From Aureobasidium sp. EXF-3400 (lineage: Eukaryota; Ascomycota; Dothideomycetes; Dothideales; Saccotheciaceae), in the NCBI GenBank assembly GCA_024195585.1, contig SWBL01000072.1, positions 104,989 through 168,988 on the forward strand: a DNA stretch of 64,000 bases, written 5' to 3'. Below the pieces are notes generated by a model. It was not told where the DNA came from and searched no databases. It worked only from the letters and a program-made list of their open reading frames with translations. Made by a program: the position numbers and the translations under genes. Below are positions 43,137 through 55,476 of this stretch, piece by piece; positions within the stretch are counted from its first letter, which is position 1; each line of letters begins with the position of its first letter.

Positions 43137-44203
43137 CTCTGTTTGGGTTCGCTTTCGCTGGGTCTCAGCTTACAATCTGTTTCTTTGCTACATTCTGTTG
43201 TTCCCTCCAGTGTATTGTTTTGTTAGGTCGCGCTTATCTCATAGAGCGCTTTCTCGACTGGATAAGACAGTCCTCCTGCACCAAACTGCCTCTGTTCTTC
43301 TTATCAATCGATGCTCTTCTTGTCTGGCTCTTTCTACTCAGTACTGTGGACTATACTTACTCATCATGTGCCAGTCGAGAGTGTTGCAGGAATCACAAGG
43401 CGAACTGCATGAACGTACTCCCTTTCATTACTTTGATCAACCAAATCGTTCCCAGGGTAGAATTGACAGCGATATTAATTATACTAGCCTTGATGCGAGT
43501 CCTGGAGACAACCTATGACTTATCAGGTCATACACTACTTCAAGCAAATTGAAGTCACACCAAACTCCAGTCACCTTCACTTCCCAGACCTCACATTCAC
43601 TCAACATATATCCCTCCTAAATCCCCATTGTCACTGTAATCGGGCTAAGTGGTGTAACGGCTTACACTCATGCTTCGATTGCATTTGGCAATAAAACCAC
43701 CGTTCGAATCCCGCCGTGTACTGTCTTAAATTGGCTTATTTGCAGCCTGATGCCCGTCATCAGGTGAACTTTGATCAAGGGATGAAAATGTGAGTTTTCC
43801 CGTAAGAAGCCCTCGAGGTTCTGGTTTTTTGCTGGTGGAAGGTATGTGTTTGTTGTTTTGCTTCACTGATTGTGTTTGGTATATGTGCTTTGGGGAGTGC
43901 TTGGGGGCATGATGGATTCGCGTGGTGGCCCGAGCAAATCGAATTATGGAACCAGAGGTCATCTGAATTATGCTACCATATCCATTTACTTTGATCGCTT
44001 TGACGCTGTATATATAATGATAGGCGTCTAAGCAAGTCTCACTTTGACTATCAGCTGAGTTGTCTTTCTGCACACACACATAATCACTTCACACAGACCA
44101 AAAGACAAGAAGAAGAAGAATAATTGTATAGGTATATGTGTTAGAAAAGCAACGACAATGATCTAAAACGACCAGATCAATGCATATTAATCCCTTGTAG
44201 AGT
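43137..44203. other. Intergenic with tRNA-like remnant
   Basis: No supported protein gene. It contains the tRNA-like stretch at 43641-43722 and a perfect hairpin CCTGATG-N5-CATCAGG at 43746-43764. Confidence 0.4.
43641..43722 (+). other. tRNA-like sequence (probable degenerate tRNA or tRNA-derived element)
   Basis: TAAGTGGTGTAACGG resembles a tRNA D-arm/A box, CATGCTTCGATTGCAT can fold as an anticodon arm with 7-base loop and CGA in the anticodon place, and CGTTCGAATCCC is a good B box/T-loop. However, the T stem (CACCG with CCCGC) and the acceptor ends do not pair, so a working tRNA is unlikely. Confidence 0.3.
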
Positions 44204-46004
44204 CTATGACTTGGCATCACCGTTTTCTTGTTTCTCGCCATCTTCGACCCCATCCTTTTTCTTTTCTTCCGTGTATGGCTTTTGCTTCGCTCGCGAGTTC
44301 CAATCCAATGAGCGCGAGATACTTTCGATCCAATCTTCGCTGCGTTTGTTCAGGGGCAACACGCTAGGATAAGGGAATCTTGAGGCGGAGATGGTGACGT
44401 AGTCGCCAGGACGCAGCTCGGTTCTGTTGTTCAATTGTGTCAGTTAATCGCAGATATCTGGGAACGATAAGGGAATTCAACATACCTATATTTGCCGTCG
44501 AAACTGGTGTATGCAGAACTGCGTGCATCGTACGGTACACCGATACGCAAGACCATGGTGTCGGGAAGGATGATGGGTCTGAAGTTCAGCGTGTGTGCAG
44601 CGATGGCGGTGAGGAGGATGACTGGATTGTCTGGATGACAGAGACTGCCACCCGCTGCCAGGTTGTATGCTGTACTGCCTGTCGGCGTAGCAACGATCAG
44701 ACCATCAGCTGCGATAGTGGTGAAGCACTCTTCATCGCCGTAGACGTCCAGAGCTACCATAGATCCAGAGGGACCACGATCGAGGACGATTTCATTGAGA
44801 ATATGGTATGCCGATTCTGGCTTGTGAGTGTGATGATCATCAGCTTCAGCACCTACGAGTTCCTCGTCCAGTCTTCTCTGAACGTGATCTTCATCGCTAT
44901 CGCCCTCACGACGAATACTTCGCATAATGGTGCCCTCGAAACGGAGGCGAAGGGAAACAGTTATGCCGTCGTTGAAAGCTCGAGGAAGAATAGCCGAGTA
45001 TCTGGCAAAGTCGAATTTGGTAAGGAAACCTAGCGATCCCATGGCGAAACTGAGAACTGGGGGCACGATGCGTTGGAACAGGAGTGAGGCGAAGAGAACA
45101 GTACCGTCACCACCGAGCTAGTTACATAACATCAGCATCTGATCACGATGGTCGTATGGACGCAGTACTTACCGCGAGAACAATGTCGAATTTGTGTGGC
45201 ATCTTTTTACAGAGCTCCTCGTCCCAGTACTTTAGTCGACTTGTCTTTGACTCGTCGCCTTCGAGGATCCAAGGGATATCGAAGGACTTCAGATCCTTGA
45301 GTTTGTCCTGAACGTATCTGCATCCTGTCAGCCACATGTCCAGTACTCCTCAATCTTGCCACACTCACACAGTGTATTGTGCGTCCTTCTGATCCAGCAA
45401 CCACTTTGTCAACTCCGCTGCCTTGGCGCAAAGAGTAGCATCAGTGAGCTTGGTAAGCACAAAGATGTTCTTGACCTTAAGCATCAACTTGACTCGACCT
45501 AGACGCTTGGACAGCTCACGGATACCAAACGCCATGTCAGACAATTGTTTCTTGGTGAGCAGTCGCGACTGCATGTGGTCGCCATGCTGTGGAGGTATGC
45601 CCGAGGACTTGTCTGCCGGTCTCTCTTGATGTTCTCCCTCCACACTCTTCTCATGTCTTGTTCCATCCTCCTTTTCTTCCAGCATGCTGTGGATGAAGCA
45701 TGATGTATCGTTTCGTTTTGCGCCGGGTCGCGACATGTTCTTGACAATGGATGATTTGCGTCGTGGTGTGGATTGTCCTTCGAAGATGACCTATCAAGTA
45801 TGAGGCTCAGGATACAAAGACTTGTAGTAGAAATATGGAGTCTGAACTACCTCGAGGGCTTGGTGTCCTTCGTCACTGCTCAAGTCGTCGAAGCTCTGAA
45901 TGCAGGTGTGTTAATAGGAAAGAACAAAGGCCGGAAGCAGCATAATTCACCTCCCTCCTCGCACTGACGCGTTCGGCAAGTGCATCAATGGCCCAGTCAC
46001 TCAT
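44204..46004 (-). CDS. NAD(+) kinase
   Basis: Six exons: 46004-45951, 45895-45851, 45790-45369, 45317-45173, 45117-44486 and 44423-44204, all in phase, 505 aa. The first exon starts MSDWAIDALAERVSARRE. Diagnostic motifs: LGGDGTVLFA (about 223-232), the NEIVLDRG loop, ADGLIVATPTGSTAYNLAAGG, and HTLNFRPIILPD. These define the ATP-NAD kinase fold (Utr1/Yef1/Pos5). The reaction is NAD + ATP to NADP + ADP. The N-terminal region (1-120) is disordered and basic, with no strong mitochondrial presequence, so a cytosolic Utr1-type enzyme is more likely. The C-terminus is Lys/Glu-rich. Confidence 0.9.
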
Positions 46005-46428
46005 GTTTCTTTTGTTAGCCCGTAGGAATGTTCGAATTGTTTCTTCAAGGAATGTTTAGCTCTTTGCGTTCCTGCCGCATCCGTGATTTAATTGTGTACG
46101 AATTCCGTCGTCATGGCCGCGGGTCTGTTGCTGATTGTGGGGTTAAGCTCTTATCTTATTTCCATGGGTTCCAATCATGCCGAGGTCGAGGGGCTCGTTG
46201 GCAACAAGAGGACCACTTCCCCTCTGCTGATCCCCACTGCTCGCTACTTTAATCCTTCGTGACCTCGTAAGTTGTTGGCCTTGGCTATATACAGCAGTAA
46301 GCAATATAGAAGAAACTTAACTAGATCCTCCACCTCGTAAGGTAGTATATATCTCACCTCCCTTTTCTCTTGTCTCTGCCCTTCAACTCTTCCCACTCAG
46401 TGTCTTTACGACTCCCTATTTGAAAAAC
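46005..46428. promoter_or_regulatory. Divergent promoter region, NAD kinase / SDR
   Basis: 424 bp between the start codons of the NAD kinase (-) and the classical SDR (+). TATATAT at 46346-46352 lies 77 bp upstream of the SDR start and is followed by a CT-rich leader. ACCTCGTAAG occurs twice (46262-46271 and 46332-46341). Confidence 0.45.
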
Positions 46429-47370
46429 ATGGCAGAAGTTACCATCAACGATGCAGACCTGCAGGCAGTCAAAGGCAAGATCGTCCTGATGACCGGTATG
46501 CTACAAACTCCACCTCCTCCTAGTACGTCTTACCTGATACCTCTCATAGGCGGATCCTCGGGCATCGGTCTCGCAACAGCGACCCTCCTCCTCTCCCTCG
46601 GAGCTACAATTATCAATGGCGACCTCAACCCTCCCGAGAAGTCTCCATCCAGCAACTACACCTACATCCCCACAAACGTAACCTCCTGGACCGATCTGGT
46701 CTCCCTCTTCCAGCAAACCCTACGTCTGCACAAGCACATCGACCACGTATTCGCAAACGCCGGCATGCGACCCTCAACTTCCTACCTCCAGTTGGAAACC
46801 ACTTCTGCAGGCGAGCCTCTGGAACCAAACCATTTGACTCTAGACGTAAATCTCAAGGGCGTAATCAACACAGCTTCTTTGGCTTTACACTATATGCAAA
46901 AGCAACCTCCCCCACAAAACGGAGGGAACTACAGTATCGTACTCACTGCCTCGCCATCAGCATACGCACGTTTCCGCGCCGCCGACTACGGAGTCAGTAA
47001 ACACGGCGTCCTAGGTCTCCTCCGCGGCCTAGCACCCGTAACTTTCCCTTCACTCCCCATCCGCGTCAACGCCCTCTGTCCCGGCTGGACACCCACAGCA
47101 CTAACGCTGGCATCCCACTACAACAATGTCAATGTGAATCTATCATCTCCAGAAAACAATGCCAAAGCTGCAGTGTTGTTGATGGCTGATGACAACAGAC
47201 ATGGACATATGGTGTTGAGTGTAGGAAATGAGTTTAAAGAAGTTGAAGAGGCTGTTTTGTTGGCTGCGATGACGAGGGAGGTTAGAGGGCAGCAGTTGAG
47301 TGAGGATGAGATTTGTGAGGCTGTGATTGGGAATATGATGAGGGAGGCCGAGGCACAGGGACAGCAGTGA
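46429..47370 (+). CDS. Classical short-chain dehydrogenase/reductase
   Basis: Two exons, 46429-46495 and 46550-47370, joined in phase (ACCG|GTATGC...CATAG|GC), 295 aa. The intron falls inside the nucleotide-binding motif TGGSSGIG (about 22-29). Other motifs: Asp in INGDLNPPE (adenine-ribose site, NAD-like), FANAG (NNAG equivalent), TASPSAYARF and YGVSK (catalytic Tyr-x3-Lys), and LCPGWTPTAL. This is a cytosolic oxidoreductase acting on an unknown alcohol or ketone substrate. The C-terminal tail is Glu/Gln-rich. It resembles fungal 15-hydroxyprostaglandin-dehydrogenase-like SDRs, but subtype is not certain. Confidence 0.82.
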   Translation: MAEVTINDADLQAVKGKIVLMTGMLQTPPPPSTSYLIPLIGGSSGIGLATATLLLSLGATIINGDLNPPEKSPSSNYTYIPTNVTSWTDLVSLFQQTLRLHKHIDHVFANAGMRPSTSYLQLETTSAGEPLEPNHLTLDVNLKGVINTASLALHYMQKQPPPQNGGNYSIVLTASPSAYARFRAADYGVSKHGVLGLLRGLAPVTFPSLPIRVNALCPGWTPTALTLASHYNNVNVNLSSPENNAKAAVLLMADDNRHGHMVLSVGNEFKEVEEAVLLAAMTREVRGQQLSEDEICEAVIGNMMREAEAQGQQ

Positions 47371-47570
47371 GGGAAGTCGAGAGTGTTGGTTGAAGGGGGT
47401 TAAGGTGTTTATATGAGTATATCACGAAACGTGCTTCGCTCAAGCCGAGTATCAATGTCCATAAGTAGAGTATCCGAACCGCTTTTTCAGAGGAACAGGG
47501 AAGGAAAATGACGAAAATATCTCTTGTACAATTTTCAAGCTCGTAATATTACATTCTATGTCCGTCAGAT

Positions 47571-48792
47571 CTACCTCACACAAGCATCCCAAGCCTTCAA
47601 ACTCGATGCTGCAAAGCTGTTGGGCTGGGGGTTCTTCGCCGACAGAGCATCAGCCAGAGCACTCAATCTCTGCTCGTATTGCCGAACAATCGTGTTTGCG
47701 CGAGCGGCATCGGGCATATTGGGGCCTAGGATCTTGATTGCGAGGCTGAGACCATGGTAGATGGACATTTTTGAGAGGAATTCGATTGGAGGGCCAACTT
47801 CTGGGAGATCTGTCTCTGCGGGCTGTGATGTTGTTAGTGGGTGGTTAGTGAGGAGGAGATGAGGGAGACGTACTTGGTTGGCTTGGTTGAAAGTTGCCAT
47901 GAAGCGAGTAGCGTAGGCCTTGACCTTTCCATTCACATCCTGGCCGTTCTGGTATTGCTGTGCATATACAGCGTGCAACTCGAGGAACAGACCAATAACA
48001 GCAGGACGTGTCCTAGGGTCATTAGGTGATAGTTTTCTGCCCGAACCATGGTCTGCAGACTCGAGCAACTCGGCCAAGTCATCTGCTTGCTTCAAAGCCT
48101 TTTCCAGACGACCTTGCTCCCAGTTCTCGAGCGATGCGGTTTCGCGCAGGGCATTCAGAACTTGGTTCAATACAGCATCGTTCTTGAGTGTGAGACCAGT
48201 AGCATGCGATCGCCTCAACGAACGCAAGATAACAGGGAACTGATCAGCCAACTGCATTTTCCTCAGAATCTTTTCTTGCAGTGCCAAATCCGGTTGTGGG
48301 CGAGCTTTGTGAAGACCCTCGAGCAGGGAGGGCAATTGGCGCCATTCATCATTTTGCTCAATCAGAGACAGTGCTTTCAGGACCAGGGGTTTGCGAGCGG
48401 GGATCTCTGAGCGGCGGTCAATGTGGACGAGTTGGATTTCTTCTTCGCCGAGAGTTGCGTAGGCAGGGTTGTTCTCGAGTTCTTGCTTGAATTTGTCGCC
48501 GAAGATGAGGTGGCGCTGGCGTTTGTTTAGGTAGGCGGGGATGAAGTGTTTGGTACGGAGTTGGAGAAGGACTTCGTCGAGTTCGGGTGATGAGGTTTCG
48601 GCGAAGATGGGAAGGGTGGCTAGATGTGGTGGTTAGGAAAAGTGTGGTTGCGAAGAGTGCTATGTTGCGCATACCAGTGTTCCTTTGGCCAGAGGACGAG
48701 GCGGTAAAGGAGCGGGTCTGGGTATTGCGGCGAAGGGCGTTGACAGCAGAGCGCTGAGTGCGCACGGCACACGTCCTACAGAGATCCGTCAT
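47571..48792 (-). CDS. Mitochondrial protein of unknown function
   Basis: Three exons: 48792-48675, 48619-47874 and 47822-47571, in phase, 371 aa. The start MTDLCRTCAVRTQRSAVNAL with RRNTQTRSFTASSSG looks like a cleavable mitochondrial presequence ending in a fungal RSF/TAS site. The rest is helical: LRTKHFIPAYLNKRQRHLIF, RSEIPARKPLVLKALSLIE, LRKMQLADQFPVILRSLRRS and LSKMSIYHGLSLAIKILGPN. I do not recognise the family with confidence; the repeats of helix pairs recall proteins of mitochondrial gene expression. It is divergent from mitochondrial bL19 with only 176 bp between start codons, so the two are probably co-regulated. Confidence 0.68.
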
Positions 48793-48968
48793 GATTGAGT
48801 GTGTGAATGTCTCTTGCAGCAATTGACAATCTTGTCGCGATGGAGAGTCGCGAGCTTGCGGCGTCGTGATTGGTCGGCCGAACTTTTTGCGGGCAGCGGA
48901 GACCAACCATCAGCGACAGCAGCATCCATCTACGACTCTACACAAGTCGCCCATACACACACACGACC

Positions 48969-49708
48969 ATGTCTGCTCCAGCACGGCCACTGGCTGCTCT
49001 CAAATCTGCCCTGCGCCAATTGCGCGCCGACAAGCATCACTCGCGCTGCTATGCCACCGCCGCTCCCGCCATCCCCGGCAGGCCCGTAAACTTCCACCCC
49101 GGTGCCATCATGACCGGCCGCAGTACGACCATCCTCCAACCCACTCAATCATTGTCTACCAGCTCTAACACACCTTCACAGACAACGAACACAGCATGAA
49201 GAAGATCCCCGTCTTCCCCGCCGTCCCTTCAGCCCGCACAAACTGCAAAGACCCCATCGCCGCCCTCACCACCTCCCAAATCACCACCCTCGACCCCACC
49301 GGCGCCCGCACCCGCCTCTTCAGCCGCGAAAACATCGACCGCGCAAACGTCGGCGACATCCTCCTCGTCCGCCTCAAGAACGGCGACCAATACGCCGGTG
49401 TATGTCTCAACATCCGCCGCCAAGGCATCGACACAGCCATCCTTTTGCGCAACAACCTCACCCGCGTAGGCGTCGAGATGTGGTATAAGATTTACAGTCC
49501 TAATGTTGAGGGTGTGGAGGTTGTGCAGAGGAAAGAGAAGAGAGCGAGAAGAGCAAGACTGTACTACATGCGCCAGCCCAGACACGATATTGGCAGTGTC
49601 GACAATATTGTTAGGCAGTACCAGAGACAGCGTGCTATGTTGCGTAGTTCAGAGGTCAAGAGCAGGGATTCCAACTCGCGCAAGAAGAAGAACAACAAGC
49701 GTGGTTGA
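48969..49708 (+). CDS. img1: Mitochondrial large-subunit ribosomal protein bL19
   Basis: Two exons, 48969-49122 and 49182-49708, joined in phase (CGCA|GTACGA...TTCACAG|AC), 226 aa. The N-terminal presequence (MSAPARPLAALKSALRQLRA) ends near CYATAAPA. The L19 domain covers about 95-200 (NIDRANVGDILLVRLKNGD, FAGV-like YAGVCLNIRRQGI, LLRNNLTRVGVEMWYKIYSP, RRARLYYMRQPRHD). The basic tail ends KKKNNKRG. In yeast this protein is Img1, part of the mitoribosome large subunit and needed for mitochondrial genome integrity. Confidence 0.87.
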
Positions 49709-50163
49709 TCTCTACATCAAGAAATGTTGCATTGGGCGGCGTATCTCTGGTTTGCCTCGGAAAGAGGGAAGAAGTCATGTCTTCTGTATTTATATCTGTA
49801 CAAATTTTGTTCATCTCAAAAGACTACGGTTTTCCAAGCTTACAGAAGTGCTGCTATTCGTCCCTTAAAGAGAATAAGCCTTATGTCCTGTAGCGACTGA
49901 GCCAAAAGCTCATCCTTATATGTGTTTGAATAAAGCATAGCAGTAGGGATACTTTCACTTCGCATATCCTCGGAGAAGGTACAGAAGACCGGTACCAGAT
50001 GAACGGGACTAGAAAGACATCTCGAAGTAATGTTCTCGATTAACAGTCATTCAATTCTGACTACAAGAGAATACGCGAAGAGCAGTGCCGTACTTTCTGA
50101 GGAGCAGACCTCTGGAATCCCACTCTAGGATACAGAAAAGGGAATCGCTTTCTTTTGCTTGCC
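49709..50163. other. Convergent 3' region, no gene seen
   Basis: 455 bp between the stop of bL19 (+) and the stop of the next gene (-). No supported features. Confidence 0.4.
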
Positions 50164-52436
50164 TTACTTACTGATACCAACCTCCTGCACCTTCTCCTCC
50201 ACATGCTCAACATCGCCCAACGCCTTCTTAACTTCCCTCAAAGCCCCCCTCGCTCTACTCCAATCCTCCAAGTCCGAAGACCTCAACACACCCCTCTCAT
50301 TCTCTCTAACCACAGCTCTCAATACATCCTCAACTTCTGACAACACAACCCTGCCATGTTCCCTAACTTCTGCTTCCCAAGTCTCCCTCTCACCCTCCCA
50401 TTTCTTTTGCAGTCTGCGTAATGTCCAGACAAATCCCAATGCGGCAATGGCTCCTGATTCGGCGAGTATAGAGCCAGAAGTGGCGATGTAGAGCCATACT
50501 CCCAGAGCTGATGTTGCGGAAATGGTGGTCAGGGATTGAGCGAGAAGGCTTTGGGCTCGAGATTGGAGGGATGGTACTAGAGTGTGCAGGAGTTTTTGAC
50601 GTGTGAAGTGGATGGCTAAAGGCCAAGGGCGAGAATGGAAGATATCAATGCCACCGGTTTCGACGACTTTTGCGTTTAGGGCATGGGTGTTGTATAGGTC
50701 AGCAGGTGTGGGTTGCGGTACTTTGTCAGTGAAGAATTTGCCGAAGAAGCCTTTAGAGGTCTTCGTTGTCGCTGTCGTAGCAGAAGCTTGAGAGGGAGCA
50801 AGGAAAGCTCGTTCTCCTGAAATGACTTGTCCGGTTTTGGTGTCGATGGTGCGGTCGGAAGCATGCATGGCGTAATCAGGGTTGAAGTTTGCTACACCAC
50901 TTTTACTACGGAAGAAACCTGCTTGTTCGATTCTGCCGGCGAGGAAAGCGAGGGTGGATTCGGCGTCCAGCAGCCAGTGGGAGCGAAGTACTTCCTCTGC
51001 TGCTACGCCTACATCGTCCACACGCCATAGCAGTCGTGACCAAGTTGTGCGTCGCCAGGAGCGAGAGTCTAGTGCATTCGCAAGAGAAACTTGCAAGTCA
51101 GTGTGTGCGTGTTGTGCCCAGGCTGAGATCGCTTGTGAGATTTCCTGGCGTTTTTGATCGGGTATGCTGTTAGAGATCACGGTCCTGTTGGCGGTTTGTT
51201 CAGAGAGAGCAATGGCGTCGGCCGCAGAGTCTAGCGTAGAGCGAATGTGGGATTCCAGAGTCGGTCTCAAACCGACAGCGTCACCAGTGATAGGATCCAT
51301 AGGGTCTGAAGCCAAGAACTTGATGATTGACTGAATATTGCTGGCTTGCCATTTTGTGTTAAATATGGCACTGTTAGCGACGTCCTGACGGAAAAGATCA
51401 AGTGCTACTCCAGCTTGATCAATGTCGACGGGAGAAATCAATCCAGTGTCGTTGGTCTGTGTGCGAGGGCTATCGCGAGGCACACTCAGAGCAACTTGAA
51501 TAAGTCCTTGTTGGCCGCCGGAGACTCCCAGAGTTGTAGCTTCCAAAGCGGTGGAGATACGGCCAAAGTCCAAGCATCCTTGAATACCCTCTCCAACAAC
51601 AATAGCCTTGTGAACGGGGTAGCGCACGAAGCCAGTACGACCAGAGGAAGCAACGGGAGTCTGCAACGGAGGTACCAAGATAGATTCTGCCAGCCCCGAA
51701 GGATCAGCCGTGATGTTGGGGCCACTGGCTGTATTGAGAGTTGTAATGAGAATCTCGAGATTGTTCTTCTCCAGGACACGCGACGGAATGTTCAGCTCGT
51801 TGACGAGCGGGTTCGTGGGTAGGATGTCGTCTTCAGCTCCGTATCTGTCCAACGTCAGCTATAGCACAAGCAAACAGATGTCTTCTTGCCATACCTCAGA
51901 AGCAAAGGCTTGCCGTCTTGCGATGGCTGCTTCAACATCTTCTCCCACTGACCCTCATCTCCCAGCGCATCGGCAAGCAAGACACGTGCAAGTTTCCTAG
52001 CAGCCACGTCTCCATCTTGTCCCAGACCAAGCAGACCAATTCTCACAGTAGGTCGCGAAGTCTCTAGTCCCCTTAGGGCGAGTTGTAGTCTGCTCTGATT
52101 CACATAGTCGCTAGCGATGTCCTTCAGCCGGTCCAGAGATGCGTAAAGTTGTTGGTGTTCGGCAGGGACATTTGAGGAAGGATTGATGGCTGTCCTTGAA
52201 GCCAAGTTGGTCGCATGTCTGATTTGTGTGCGCTCTGGTGTGTAAGAGCTAGTGACGGTTGCGCGGGCGAGTCTGTTGCTATGTACGAGGCGCGTGGATG
52301 CGACAGCGGATGGCTGCTTGCGAGCGATTGAAGATCCGGACCGCCATGTTGATGATGGCGTATATATAGAAGGAACTAGACGAGCACAAGTCTTTGGCGA
52401 CAGGGGCCTCCGTGCCAATGGCACTCGAAGAAGCAT
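50164..52436 (-). CDS. Mmc1-like mitochondrial inner-membrane protein
   Basis: Two exons, 52436-51895 and 51844-50164, joined in phase (CTGAG|GTATGG...GGACAG|ATA), 740 aa. I start at 52436 (MLLRVPLARRPLSPKTCARL), which gives an Arg-rich mitochondrial presequence; an upstream in-frame ATG at 52502 is also possible. The first part has a nucleotide-fold-like VRIGLLGLGQDGDVAARKLA. The large middle is helical. A hydrophobic hairpin follows near residues 630-680 (SALGVWLYIATSGSILAESG, AIAALGFVWTLRRL), then a long coiled coil. This layout recalls the fungal Mmc1 family, related to dynamin-like proteins of the mitochondrial inner membrane; that assignment is from memory of the family and is moderate. 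Confidence 0.62.
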
Positions 52437-52735
52437 AATGACTTTCTCAATCGTGTCTCTCCTCCGGCCTGCCGCAACTTGACATGGCATGCTGTCCGCC
52501 AAGCGTCGTCAAAGCTCCTCATGGTGAAGTCAATTTACATCACATCCTTTCATCACTTGAATATGAAGACACAGAGTCTAATGGCATTTCAATAATGTTT
52601 TCATTCCATGCAGTCAATGCATCGCGTGCTGTCACTTGCAGCTGTAATGTACACATGTCCGCTACAAGTCGTCATGTCGCCTCAAAATAAAAAGACTTTC
52701 TCGAAAAAACTCCTCAACCATACCATAGGGGTATC

Positions 52736-54738
52736 TTACTTTCTGGCACTACGTCCTGATCCCGAAGACCTGTGAACCTAATTAGTATCTTGCAATAGTA
52801 GAAAGACGACTTCGAAAACTCACATGCTTATCCTTCTGGCAACACCAGCCAACTTCTGATCGCTCTCGGCTTCCTGCGCCGCACGCATCAGAGCATCATT
52901 TCTGGCTGCATCGCTGTTTCTTCTGACCTCCTCGCCCGAAGGAGGGAGTCTCTCGTTCTGCAGATCGACCTTGCGAGCATCCTCGAAGTTGGTGATGGCT
53001 TGCTTGATACCCTCAGCTCCCAGCATCAAAGTACCAGCCGGCAGCTTTCCTCCACTGGCTGTCTTCAATTCAGTGACACGCTCTGACTCTTCGCGCAGTA
53101 CCTGGAAGACTCTTGACAGACGTCCAATAGCCAAGATCTTGTTCTTGATGGCGCGACGCTTGTACTCGGTACTTTCCGGGTCCATGTTTGCAACACTGTT
53201 TGAAGGAAGAGGGGGCGAGTGAGGGCCAGATGAGAGAGGTGTCTCCTCCTCGAGCTCCTCCTTACTACAGGTGTTGAGAATAGCAATGAGCATGTCAGTA
53301 ATCTTCTCGCCAACGAAAGGAAGCGACCACGTGAAAACGTCCATAAAGTTAGGTAGCCAGTAAGGATGGGGTGTGCAGTCTGTTGAATTGTTAGCTCGAG
53401 TTCTTAGAATTCCGTGATTAGTTCGCAGCGCCACTCACTGAATTGGCGAATGTTCATGACATTGTTCTCGTACTTGAGAACAGCAGCCTTGTTGTTGTAA
53501 ACGTCGAGGTAGTTGGGTGCACTGAAGATGGTCATGACACTAGGGAATCCAGTAGTCCTGGTCTTGCGGTACATGCGGTATCCAGCGTCTTGAGCTTCGT
53601 GTGCGCGAATAATGGAAAGCAGGTTGTTCTTCTCCAAGAAGGCACATGCAGCAGGGTATGAGAAGAAGTAAGAGCAACCTCTGACATGGTTGTGGACAAA
53701 GTATTCTTGCGTCTTCTCCTGACCAAAGTCTTCAAGCGGATCGGCCCAGAGAATGTCGCACATAAGACCGTGGGTTGGGGGCTCGCGGAAGCGGTCGATC
53801 TGAAAAGCACGTTAGTAGAGACCGGGGCAAAGACGAGATATGAGAACATACGCTCTTGAGATCCTCAAGTGTGTGCAGCTCGGGACTGAGACCACCATGA
53901 ATACACAGGAACTGCTTGTTCATAACAGCAGCGAGGGGAAGGGCGCAGAACGACTTCATGCAAGCCTCGTACACAGCCTCGGAGTATTTGTGCTTGCACT
54001 CAAGCTTGAAGGTGAAGTAATCTGTCAGATGGCGACACTCGTGGTTACCGCGCATAAGCCAGAAAGTGTTGGGGTACCAGATCTTGAGACACCAGAGATA
54101 GAGAACACACTGTATATCGTGTCAGCTTGGCGCAGGCCAAAGGGAAGCTGGGAAAGCATACCTCAATACTGAAGTATCCACGGTCGACGTAGTCACCCAA
54201 GAAGAGGTAGCGCGTGTCTGCAGGATCACCGCCGACCTCGAAAAGCTTCATCAGATCGTAGTATTGACCGTGGACATCACCGCAGACGGTAATGGGGGCA
54301 TCCATCTCCAGAAGGTTGGGCTCTCTCTCGAGAACTTTTGTGCACTCGCTCAAGATCCATAGCGCCTGGTCCTCGGTAAGACGACCCTCTCGGTAGAAGT
54401 GTTGCTTGAGGAATTGTAGGTTAGGCTTGTTGGGGTCTGAAGGGGAGAAGAATTGCTCGTCGGTCGGCGGGTGGAAGGCGGGCGCTTGCACGTCTGTCGA
54501 AAGGCGGGTCAGCTTGATATTTTGACAAGTTGAATAGCTTGACCGAGCTCCCAAGTGGGATAGAATGACAGCCAGACATAGAGTACATACCCTTGCATAC
54601 TCTCTCCAGAGTGCTAACCTGGGTGCCATCCTCCATGGTGTGAAGTGTGAAATCGATCTCGGGGACCGGGCGCTTGTTGGTAACGGCGCGCACGGCGGTG
54701 TCGACATACTTGTCCTGCTCCATGGGTTGGTCGGACAT
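52736..54738 (-). CDS. cnaA: Calcineurin A, serine/threonine phosphatase 2B catalytic subunit
   Basis: Six exons: 54738-54591, 54493-54162, 54109-53852, 53799-53439, 53379-52824 and 52769-52736, all in phase, 562 aa. Metallophosphatase motifs: [47 protein letters not shown]. The region [20 protein letters not shown] is the calcineurin B-binding helix. The calmodulin-binding helix is in [20 protein letters not shown]. The autoinhibitory tail ([18 protein letters not shown]) and [15 protein letters not shown] end the protein. It is the Ca2+/calmodulin-activated phosphatase acting on Crz1-type factors in ion, wall and thermal stress. The last exon is only 34 nt including the stop. Confidence 0.95.
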
Positions 54739-55476
54739 GATTGCGGTGTGTGTGATTATTGCAAAAAGGTCAGAGTCGGAGTCGGTGGAGGTCGAAAGGG
54801 CAATGGCCGGTCGCGTGGCTGAGGGGCAAGAGAGCAGCGACCAGTGGCAGCAAAGACGGCTAGACCCTGCGACTTTGTGGCGGTGTTTCTTGACGCTGAT
54901 TCAAGCTAATGATGCCTGACGTAGCGTGCTGACTGTTGTCTGTTTGAAGGAAATGGGCTATGGTTATTGTGACTCGTCTATGTACTGAGGCACCTTGACA
55001 AGCAATGATAATCACCAATATTAAGGAGAAGGCTCATAGGTCGAAAGGTCAATACAGAGAGGAAGGCGGTCAGCTTGTGGAGTGGTGAGCCACTGAGCCT
55101 CACCCTTGCCAAATCCCACTCCGTCATCGCCGAAGCCCTGAGAGATGAAACACCACTGCCGCCATACTACTCGCGGTTACACCACATGACAATACATATG
55201 GTCCAGCGTCTATATGCAGTATACTCGGGCTCCGGATCATGTACGGTTTGAGATGGCATTGCGGGTTTCACGATTACAGTCACATTGAAGACAGAATGAT
55301 ACAGATGATGATTTATAGAGAAGAAAGAATTGATTCATGATGTGCAAAGAACATGCGGATGCTAACGCAAAGAAACCCGAGACTCGCGTCTCATCCCAAA
55401 TATGGACATTTTCCAATCATTGATAGAAGGATACCAGATCCTAAAGTCATTGTCGTGAAAAGATTGTCAGCTTTGT
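54739..55476. other. Intergenic: calcineurin promoter and AA11 3' region
   Basis: 738 bp without a supported gene. The calcineurin-proximal part is GC-rich without a TATA box, as expected for a housekeeping gene. Confidence 0.4.

Noticed and set aside
43641..43722. Functional tRNA-Ser(CGA) call
   Set aside because: B box and anticodon arm are suggestive, but T stem and acceptor stem do not pair, so I keep it only as tRNA-like.
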